Part shown: positions 1 to 5,990 of the stretch, one piece after another | Layout of the letters: every line of letters starts with the position of its first letter | How positions within the stretch are numbered: the first letter of the stretch is position 1 | Assembly: GCA_964591605.1 (NCBI GenBank) | Contig: CAZQEN010000044.1 | Location: 1-31,211 of the forward strand | DNA: 31,211 bases | Direction: 5' to 3' | DNA from: CAYLLT01 sp964591605 | GTDB taxonomy: Bacteria > Planctomycetota > Phycisphaerae > UBA1845 > PWPN01 | Notes under the pieces: generated by a model | Databases searched by the model: none | What the model saw: only the letters and a program-made list of their open reading frames with translations | Told to the model about the DNA's origin: nothing | Translations under genes and position numbers: made by a program

Positions 1-120
1 GGGACCGAGAAAGCCGTAGATCTCGCCCTGCCGGACCTGCAGATCGACGTGATCGACCACCGCGCGGTGCCCGAACCGCTTGGTCATGCCCTGCACGTCC
101 ATGATGAGGTCGTTGGTCAT
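1..120 (-). CDS. ABC transporter ATP-binding protein, N-terminal fragment (cut by window edge)
   Basis: Only the first 40 codons are present. The translation begins MTNDLIMDVQGMTKRFG and ends at GEIYGFLGP, the standard run of an ABC ATPase up to the edge of its Walker A loop, so the nucleotide-binding core lies outside the window. The ATG (118-120) is 33 bp after the stop of the HlyD-type gene on the same strand. In the family such an ATPase powers a permease working with the membrane fusion protein. The order regulator, fusion protein, ATPase resembles E. coli cecR-ybhG-ybhF, so a multidrug or small-molecule exporter is inferred. The permease genes would be expected to follow beyond the left edge. 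Family assignment is firm; substrate is unknown. Confidence 0.85.
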   Translation of the reverse strand, partial: MTNDLIMDVQGMTKRFGHRAVVDHVDLQVRQGEIYGFLGP

Positions 121-153
121 GCGTTTCCTGGCATCCTCGGCGAATCGTCCGAC

Positions 154-1134
154 TCAGGGCCCGAACTGCACGTCGACAGGTTGACCGGGGTGCAGGCGGG
201 CGGCCACATCCGGCTCGAACACCGCCTCGATCATGAACACCAGTTTCGCCCGGCTCTCGCGGCTGTAGATGACGGGCGGGGTGTACTCGGCCTGCGGCGA
301 GACGTAACTGACCTGGCCGGTAATCGGCGCGGCCGCGCCGTCCACGAAGACGCGCACCCGGTCGCCCGGATGAATGGTCGCCACCTGCGGTTCGGGCACG
401 AACGCCCGCACGCGGATGTTGGCCGGCGGGAGCAGCATCACGACCGGTCGGCCGGCCGCCACCCACTCCCCCTGTCGGTAGAGCGTATCGAAGACGAGCC
501 CGTCAGCGGGCGCACTCTGAGCCTTCTGCGACAGATTCCACTCCGCCCGCTCCAGGGCCGCCTCGAAGGCCCGCACGTTTTCTTCGGCCGAGGCGATCTG
601 ATCTGAGCGGGCCCCCAGACGCGCGGTCTCCAGATCGGCCTCCAACTGGACGACCCGCTGGCTGTGCTGCTCCCGCGCACTGCTGGCCCGCTCGAATTCG
701 AGCATGGCCACGGCATCGGTTCCCACGAGCTTGTCGAGCCGGTCGAACTCCTTTTCCGCAAAGACCAGGGCCGCCTTCGCCTGGGCAAGTTGAGCCTGGA
801 TCGATTCGATCTCCGTCGGCCGTTTGCCTTTGCGGAGATCCTCCACCGTCGCGCGGGCCTGGGCGAGCCGCCGCCGGGCTTCGTCACGAGCGGTCTTTTC
901 CGGTTCCATATCCAGCGAAAAGAGCGGCTGACCGGCACTGGCCTGCATCCCGCGCTGCACCTTCAGCGATTGGAGCGCTCCCGCCAGCGGCGAGGCCACG
1001 TAGACGAATTCGCCCTCCACGTATCCCTGGACCCGGTCGGAAGGCGAGCGCTCGCAGAGCCCCCCTCCCAGCCAGACGGGCAGAACAGCCGCCAGCAGCA
1101 CTCGCCGCAGATGCCTTCGCGTGACGCGCGTCAT
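154..1134 (-). CDS. HlyD/YbhG-type membrane fusion protein
   Basis: A 326-residue periplasmic adaptor of an efflux system. It opens with a basic segment and a hydrophobic stretch (about residues 9-26) that acts as signal or anchor; a Cys follows near residue 27, but GGLC is a poor lipobox. A lipoyl-like half-motif comes next (VYVASPLAGALQSLKVQ), then a long charged coiled coil of about 110 residues rich in Ala, Glu, Arg and Gln, then the second lipoyl half (SAPADGLVFDTLYRQGEWV) and a beta-barrel region. The upstream in-frame extension is rejected: the chosen ATG (1132-1134) overlaps the TetR stop as ATGA, typical of translational coupling. The adaptor presumably links the ABC pump to the outer membrane. 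The substrate cannot be read from sequence. Confidence 0.9.
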   Translation of the reverse strand: MTRVTRRHLRRVLLAAVLPVWLGGGLCERSPSDRVQGYVEGEFVYVASPLAGALQSLKVQRGMQASAGQPLFSLDMEPEKTARDEARRRLAQARATVEDLRKGKRPTEIESIQAQLAQAKAALVFAEKEFDRLDKLVGTDAVAMLEFERASSAREQHSQRVVQLEADLETARLGARSDQIASAEENVRAFEAALERAEWNLSQKAQSAPADGLVFDTLYRQGEWVAAGRPVVMLLPPANIRVRAFVPEPQVATIHPGDRVRVFVDGAAAPITGQVSYVSPQAEYTPPVIYSRESRAKLVFMIEAVFEPDVAARLHPGQPVDVQFGP

Positions 1135-1760
1135 CGTCTGGACCTCCCGGCCGGCGTGAGAATGCCCTCGAAAATCACGTTGATGATGGTCGAATAGCCG
1201 GCCGTCGGCGTCAGATCGAGCTCGATCAGCCGCGGCGGGTTCATGATGGCCTGCATGGCGGCCAGCAGGATCTCGATGATGAGACCGGTCGGAATGTCCT
1301 CGCGGATGATACCGGCCCTCCTCCCCTCCTCCAGGACCTTGCCGAAATATCGAAGGATTAGCTCCTGCCGGCGCACCTCGACCAGCTTGAAAAGCTCCGG
1401 CGCGTCGCGGCGGATGTCGCGTATGAAAGACGGCTGAATCTCCTGCGTGTGCCGCTGCAGGCAGGTCAGCAGACCCTGCAGGGCGGCTTTCACGTCGGAG
1501 CCGCACGGGGCAGTGCTGGCCTCCAGGTCGGCCTCGACCCGCTTGAACTTGTCGAAGAGAACCGCTTTGACGAGGTCGTCCTTGGCGGGAAAGTGCGCAT
1601 AGAGCGTCTTTTTGCTCATCCCGAGCTCATGGGCCAGGTCGTCCATGGTCACGCTGCGGAAACCATGGGCGAAAAAGTGCCCGCGAGCCGCGGCCACGAT
1701 TCGCTCGACGGCCGGGCCACCGGCCGGTACGTCCACGGGTTGGGAGGCTTTCCGGGTCAT
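1131..1760 (-). CDS. TetR-family transcriptional regulator
   Basis: A 209-residue one-component repressor. The N-terminal helix-turn-helix is clear at about residues 38-57 (VTMDDLAHELGMSKKTLYAHF); the remaining 150 residues form the variable ligand-binding helical domain (for example EVRRQELILRYFGKVLEEG). It is the first gene of the efflux operon and overlaps the HlyD gene by 4 bp. The start MTRKASQ is preferred over an upstream in-frame Met because a good sigma70-type promoter with palindromic DNA lies just ahead of it; a start further up would lie before the promoter. Autoregulation of the whole operon is inferred from that arrangement. The E. coli analogue by gene order is CecR. The inducer is unknown. 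Confidence 0.92.
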   Translation of the reverse strand: MTRKASQPVDVPAGGPAVERIVAAARGHFFAHGFRSVTMDDLAHELGMSKKTLYAHFPAKDDLVKAVLFDKFKRVEADLEASTAPCGSDVKAALQGLLTCLQRHTQEIQPSFIRDIRRDAPELFKLVEVRRQELILRYFGKVLEEGRRAGIIREDIPTGLIIEILLAAMQAIMNPPRLIELDLTPTAGYSTIINVIFEGILTPAGRSRR

Positions 1761-1767
1761 GTCACTA

Positions 1768-1801
1768 CGGAAACTATACGCGTATTTTGGGTTTCCGTCA
1801 A
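1768..1801 (-). promoter_or_regulatory. Promoter with overlapping palindromic operator for the TetR efflux operon
   Basis: Read on the minus strand, TTGACG (1796-1801) is followed by exactly 17 bp and TATAGT (1773-1778). A perfect 7-bp inverted repeat, CGGAAAC/GTTTCCG (1768-1774 and 1791-1797), brackets the spacer, and a perfect 10-bp palindrome ATACGCGTAT (1776-1785) overlaps the -10. TetR repressors usually bind such palindromes over their own promoter. The expected transcription start lies only about 6 nt before the TetR ATG and no Shine-Dalgarno sequence is visible, so the mRNA may be nearly leaderless. Confidence 0.75.
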
Positions 1802-1867
1802 GCGCAAATCCGAAAAATTCCCATTCTTGACAGCCGGCCCCATCGTCCGGAATCGTCTCTTCCCCGC

Positions 1868-3415
1868 TCAGCAGCCGGGGGGAAGGTTGGCACCGCGCAT
1901 GCAATTGAGGAACTCGGCCAGATCCGCGCCGTCGACGTCACGATCGCTGTCGAAGTCGGCGTCGCCGCAACCCGGCGTATAGGTCACCGCGTCACCCGAT
2001 AGACAGGCCTGCAGGTGGGCAAAATCGGAGAGATCCGAGTCGTTGTCGTTGTCGAAATCGCCGTCGGCAACGAACGTCACACGAACCGACCAGAATTCGA
2101 TGTCTTCTCCATCCCCGTTCGTGGCTTTGACCTCGAAATAGACATCGCTTCCGATGTCCATCAGCGTCGGCGTCCAGCCGCTGACCAGGCCGGTGCCGTT
2201 CACCTGGGCGCCGGGCGGGCCGTGCTGGAGCGTCCACGTCACGGGCGGTACGCCTTCCGCGAGCGTCAGTTGCTGGGTGTAGGGTATGTGCGCCAGGTGC
2301 GGCAGCGGATCGGGCGAGACCTCGACGATGATCGGCGGCTCGAGCAGCACCTGCACGCTGTAGACGCGGGCGCCATAGTACGGGCAGGTGTAGTCCTGGC
2401 AATTCGGGTCATTCCCGCTCGTGGCGCCGATGAAAACGAACCTCCCCGCGCCCGCGGCGCACGTCGGGTAGCCCCCGTGCGAGCCGGTGTTCGGCCAGCT
2501 CACCGACCAGTTCACGACTGAGAACGGATTCGAGGGATTGCTGATGTTGAGTGTGTAGATCCCGCTGCCCGAGCACGGGACGATACAGAAATCGCCCAGG
2601 AAACACATGTCTCGCGGCTCGTTCTGGCTCCAGTACCCGACCTGCTGGGGATAGGAGGGATCGGCGAGCGAAAACACCCAGATCCCGCCCTGTTCGGGGG
2701 CAAGAATCGTGCGGCCCAGGACCCACAGGAGTCCGCGGTAGACGCGCACGTTGCCCAGAAGCGAGTTGATGGTGATCGTGCGCACGAACTGCGGGCTGAC
2801 CGGATTGGAGACGTTATAGACGCGAAGCTCGTTCTTGTGCGTGACGTAAATGTAATGGCCCAATCGCTGCACGTTGTTGAGGAGGCGGTCGCCGATCGTG
2901 AAGGTGTTGACCGGCGCGGGGTTGGCCGGATCGGTAATGTTGTATGTGGTGACGCCCGAATCGGTCTCGTCCCCGAATGTCAGATAGAGCGTGTTCTCGA
3001 AGATTTCCGAGCACCAGGCATGCCGCGGCGTCGTGAGCGTCCGCAGGTGGGTCGGCTGGGCGGGATTGGCCAGGTTCAGCATGAGCAGGCCGACGCCCGG
3101 CGACCAGTTGGCCAGGTAGAGCACGCCGCTCTTGACCGCCGACTGGTTCGGCTGGAGCGAGGTGTCCGCGTAGTCGTGAGTGAACACCAGGTCCATCGGG
3201 TTGCTCGCGCGGATGGTCTGCAGGCCGGGCTGGCCGGACACGTACAAATAATCCCCCGCCAGCGTGAGGCTGCGGCAGACCGTGCTCTGCGAGGCGCTGA
3301 GCTGCCCGGTCAGCACCAGATCCTTGATTTGCGGCGGCACCAGCGGCACGGCGCCCCATCCGGCCGTCGAGAACACCATCAGAGCACCCGACGCGGCAAC
3401 GAGCAGTCGAATCAT
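1868..3415 (-). CDS. Secreted LVIVD-propeller protein with Ig-like and dockerin-like domains
   Basis: A 515-residue exported protein. MIRLLVAASGALMVFSTAGWGA is a signal peptide; this ATG (3413-3415) is chosen because upstream in-frame Met codons would bury it. Residues about 30-350 hold repeats of the LVIVD type, each with a Y-N/S-NP-x-P signature (VYNVSNPVSPQFV, TYNITDPANPAPV, TLNISNPSNPFSV), expected to form a beta-propeller. A putative Ig-like domain follows (about 357-440, ending in EVKATNGDGED). The C-terminal 65 residues carry two calcium-type loops (DFDNDNDSDLSDF and DFDSDRDVDGADL) and the protein ends PPGC. Enzymatic function is not evident; a cell-surface or extracellular binding role is inferred. 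A larger protein starting at 18685 shares the propeller and tail. Confidence 0.88.
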   Translation of the reverse strand: MIRLLVAASGALMVFSTAGWGAVPLVPPQIKDLVLTGQLSASQSTVCRSLTLAGDYLYVSGQPGLQTIRASNPMDLVFTHDYADTSLQPNQSAVKSGVLYLANWSPGVGLLMLNLANPAQPTHLRTLTTPRHAWCSEIFENTLYLTFGDETDSGVTTYNITDPANPAPVNTFTIGDRLLNNVQRLGHYIYVTHKNELRVYNVSNPVSPQFVRTITINSLLGNVRVYRGLLWVLGRTILAPEQGGIWVFSLADPSYPQQVGYWSQNEPRDMCFLGDFCIVPCSGSGIYTLNISNPSNPFSVVNWSVSWPNTGSHGGYPTCAAGAGRFVFIGATSGNDPNCQDYTCPYYGARVYSVQVLLEPPIIVEVSPDPLPHLAHIPYTQQLTLAEGVPPVTWTLQHGPPGAQVNGTGLVSGWTPTLMDIGSDVYFEVKATNGDGEDIEFWSVRVTFVADGDFDNDNDSDLSDFAHLQACLSGDAVTYTPGCGDADFDSDRDVDGADLAEFLNCMRGANLPPGC

Positions 3416-3443
3416 GATGCGTGACTCCGCAATCGGACTTCGC

Positions 3444-3457
3444 ACCGCCATTATACC
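3444..3457 (-). promoter_or_regulatory. Promoter-like -10 element upstream of the LVIVD protein gene
   Basis: On the minus strand a perfect TATAAT (3450-3455) lies 35 bp before the LVIVD protein ATG. No good -35 hexamer is seen at 16-18 bp. The 14-mer containing it, GGTATAATGGCGGT, recurs exactly at 18417-18430, again on the minus strand ahead of a minus-strand gene. Confidence 0.45.
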
Positions 3458-3483
3458 CCGGAATGCCCCGGTCCTGACCCAAT

Positions 3484-3554
3484 GCGTATCCCCAGCGCCA
3501 GAAGGGCCCATTCATCGCGCAGCGAGGGCTGGGGTCACGATGACAGGGATACGC
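3484..3554. repeat. Third, decayed copy of the GNA-triloop hairpin repeat inside a 9-bp inverted repeat
   Basis: Positions 3507-3533 fold into a 12-bp stem with two mismatches and a GCA triloop; the flank GGGGTCACGATGA matches the paired copies at 17578-17769. The element is enclosed by a perfect inverted repeat GCGTATCCC (3484-3492) and GGGATACGC (3546-3554). It lies in the 237-bp gap between a pseudopilin gene and the LVIVD protein gene, both on the minus strand. The rest of that gap holds the promoter-like element and no reading frame that looks real. Confidence 0.7.
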
Positions 3555-3652
3555 AGGACTCCCGAAACGCAGAACCGCCCCCGAGCGGAGTGACCAGCGG
3601 CCAAGGCGGCGGCGCCGGAGCGGGCACGGCGGGGCTTGAGCCCGGGGGGGGA

Positions 3653-4696
3653 TTACCCGCCGCAGGAGGTGTCACCCGCGTAGCACGGATTGCCGGCGCC
3701 TTTCCAGAGCCGCACACTCTCGACATGACTATCGAAATAGAGGGCGTTGGTCTTTCCGTCGGTGAAACGCGGGTCGCCGCGGTTGATGTGCGTCTTGACC
3801 CAGTCCATGTTCAGCGGGTACTGGCGGGTGGTGTAGTGGAACGGCCAGCCGGGCACGGTCATGTTGCCCTTCGGCGAAAGCGACGTGCTGCTGCCTTCCT
3901 TCTGCGGCCACGTGCCAGCGGCCGACTCGGGGTATTCCCCATACCAGGCATCGGCCACCGACCACTCGCGCGAGGTCCGCTCGACCACGTCGATCTTCTT
4001 GGGAACGCGCTCCGCCAGCGAGAAGCTCGCAAACGTCCCTTCCGTCCACTCCTTGTACGTGGTCCCGTGGTAGATGATGCCGAAATAGAACGGCGGCTTC
4101 GTGCCGTGATACGGCGGCCGGTTCTTCACGTTCCCGCCCGGGGCGGCTCGCCAGGTGTTGAGGAAGTACGTATACGGCCGGAACGCGGAGGTGGGGCTGT
4201 AGTCCCCCGTCTGCATCAGGTTCTTGAGCGAGACCTTGATGATCGCGGCGTTCGTGGGGCACTTGGAGATCTGGTCGGTCAGCGAGCCACTCTTACCCTT
4301 CTCGAAATAGCGGCGCAGGAAATTGAGCAGACTCTGCCGCCGAAACCATCGCGATTCGTAGCCGTACTGGTCGCCCTGCGCATCCAGAGAGTTCTTGTAC
4401 TGCTCGTCGAACTGCTCGACGAAGATGAGCGGATGCGAAGGACCGGGCAGCGACGAGCGGTTGTCGTTCACGTAGAACGAGATGGCCGTGCCCGTCTGCT
4501 TGAGATTCGACAGGCACTGGGCGGCGCGGCCGTTCTCCCGGGCCTTGGCCAGCGACGGCAGCAAAATCGACACCAGCAGCGCCAGGATCGCCACCACCAC
4601 CAGCACTTCGATCAGCGTGAAGCCGCCGCGACCCGCGCGGCGGACTCCCGAATCGCGCGTTGCCAACGGCGCGTGGAAAGAGACAAGTGTGCTCAT
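3653..4696 (-). CDS. Type II/IV pseudopilin-like protein, copy 1
   Basis: A 347-residue protein with a class III prepilin signal: a basic leader, then G25-FTLIEVLVVVAILALLVS, with Glu at +5 of the mature form, followed by the hydrophobic helix and the AREN..AAQCLSNLKQ segment common in planctomycete pseudopilins. A prepilin peptidase is expected to cut between Gly25 and Phe26. The large C-terminal domain has many aromatics and ends in GNPC..GDTSCGG with two conserved Cys. The ATG at 4694-4696 is preferred to the upstream GTG because GAGGG sits about 7 nt ahead. The neighbouring gene at 4745 is a clear paralogue (same leader, many shared blocks such as GTKPPFYFG.IYHG, and the same tail). Role in a secretion pseudopilus or surface fibre is inferred. 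Confidence 0.9.
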   Translation of the reverse strand: MSTLVSFHAPLATRDSGVRRAGRGGFTLIEVLVVVAILALLVSILLPSLAKARENGRAAQCLSNLKQTGTAISFYVNDNRSSLPGPSHPLIFVEQFDEQYKNSLDAQGDQYGYESRWFRRQSLLNFLRRYFEKGKSGSLTDQISKCPTNAAIIKVSLKNLMQTGDYSPTSAFRPYTYFLNTWRAAPGGNVKNRPPYHGTKPPFYFGIIYHGTTYKEWTEGTFASFSLAERVPKKIDVVERTSREWSVADAWYGEYPESAAGTWPQKEGSSTSLSPKGNMTVPGWPFHYTTRQYPLNMDWVKTHINRGDPRFTDGKTNALYFDSHVESVRLWKGAGNPCYAGDTSCGG

Positions 4697-4744
4697 CGTG
4701 TACCCTCGGTATGGCGAGGATGGCCCCACCTCGCCGCTGCGCAC

Positions 4745-5800
4745 TCAGCCGCCGCAGGACGTATCCCCCTGGAAGCAGGGGTTGCCGACGCCCTTCCAGA
4801 TACGGATGCCATCCGCATGGCCATCCATGAAAACCGCGTTGGTCTTGCCGTCGGTGAAACGCGGAGAGCCGGGCTTCACGTCCGCCTGAGTCGCGGTCAT
4901 GGTGAGGGCGTATTGGCGCGTCGTATTGTGATAGGCCCAGCCCGGAATCGCCAGTTGATCGTTGGGAGACAGAGAGCTGTTGGTGCCTTGAAGGTACGGC
5001 CAGGTCCCCGCCACCCGCCGGCTGCCGCGGACGTTTTCGCCGTACCAGGCGTCGGCGACCATCCATTCACGCCCGCTCTTCTCCACTGACTCCAGTTTCT
5101 TCTGGATACGCTCACCGGGCTTGAGCCCGTTGGTGATGTCAAACTGGCTCAGGCCCGCCGCATTGACTTCGCTCCACTGTTTGAACGTGTAGCCGTGGTA
5201 GATGACACCGAAATAGAAGGGCGGCTTGGTCCCGTAGTAAGGAGGCCCGTCGCTGAGGCGGTTCACCGCGCTGGTGGGATCCACCTTCGCGCTGTTCACA
5301 ATGTAATGGAACGGCCGGTAGCCCTGATACCCGCTCCAGGCGTTGGCTTCGATGATCTGCCGGATGTTCTGCTTGATGATGGCCGCCGAGGTGGGACACG
5401 TGGTGACCCGATCAGCGAGTTCGGCCGACTTGGACTTCTCGGAGAAATACTTGCGGATGTAGTACACCAGATGCGCCCGTCGATAAAAGCCGGTGTTGTA
5501 GTCGTACATCCCCGCTTCCGCGTCGTGGCTCCGGTAGAAGTTGTCATAGGTCTCCCGTTGCACCATGGGGTGCAGCGGGCCCGGCAGAAACGACCGGTTG
5601 TCGATGGTGTACATCATGATGGCGCTGCCCATCTGCTTGAGATTGGACAGACACTGGGCGGCGCGGCCGCTCTCCCGGGCCCGCACGAGCGACGGCAGCA
5701 GCACCGCCACCAACAGAGCCAGGATGGCCACGACCACCAGCACTTCGATCAACGTGAAAGCCCGTCGTCCGGCTTCCGCGCCGACGTCGCGGTTCGTCAT
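4745..5800 (-). CDS. Type II/IV pseudopilin-like protein, copy 2
   Basis: A 351-residue paralogue of the next gene downstream. The leader MTNRDVGAEAGRRA is followed by FTLIEVLVVVAILALLVA, so the residue before the expected cut is Ala14 rather than the usual Gly; Glu at +5 is kept. Shared blocks with copy 1 include ARE.GRAAQCLSNLKQ, GTKPPFYFGVIYHG, REWMVADAWYGE, RFTDGKTNA and the end GNPCFQGDTSCGG. Start choice is secure: AAGGAG lies about 10 nt before ATG (5798-5800). The 48-bp gap to copy 1 suggests co-transcription from the AT-rich promoter region at 5859-5888. No secretion ATPase, peptidase or platform gene is nearby, so these are orphan pseudopilins in this window. Confidence 0.9.
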   Translation of the reverse strand: MTNRDVGAEAGRRAFTLIEVLVVVAILALLVAVLLPSLVRARESGRAAQCLSNLKQMGSAIMMYTIDNRSFLPGPLHPMVQRETYDNFYRSHDAEAGMYDYNTGFYRRAHLVYYIRKYFSEKSKSAELADRVTTCPTSAAIIKQNIRQIIEANAWSGYQGYRPFHYIVNSAKVDPTSAVNRLSDGPPYYGTKPPFYFGVIYHGYTFKQWSEVNAAGLSQFDITNGLKPGERIQKKLESVEKSGREWMVADAWYGENVRGSRRVAGTWPYLQGTNSSLSPNDQLAIPGWAYHNTTRQYALTMTATQADVKPGSPRFTDGKTNAVFMDGHADGIRIWKGVGNPCFQGDTSCGG

Positions 5801-5858
5801 GGTGAAAGCTCTCCTTACGGTAACAGGTCAACCGGACATGAAAGAGCCCTGTTTTTAT

Positions 5859-5888
5859 ATAATACGTCATATCGAACCCGGGATGCAA
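5859..5888 (-). promoter_or_regulatory. Candidate promoter for the pseudopilin pair
   Basis: On the minus strand TTGCAT (5883-5888), an 18-bp spacer and TATTAT (5859-5864) lie about 60 bp ahead of the copy 2 ATG in a locally AT-rich patch that stands out from the GC-rich surroundings. The -35 match is partial. It is in the divergent gap between the pseudopilins and the ClC gene. Confidence 0.5.
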
Positions 5889-5990
5889 TCATCTGGCGTG
5901 AAAATCAGACCACGGGTAGGGTAGCCCCTCCGAACCGCTTCAGGGGAAGCGACGCCCCGTGCTCTCCCGGCCCACGGTGCTCAAGTGCCC

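Noticed and set aside
3482..5089. 535-codon open frame antisense to the pseudopilins
   Set aside because: Shadow of two paralogous pseudopilins; the similarity between its halves only mirrors the duplication on the other strand.
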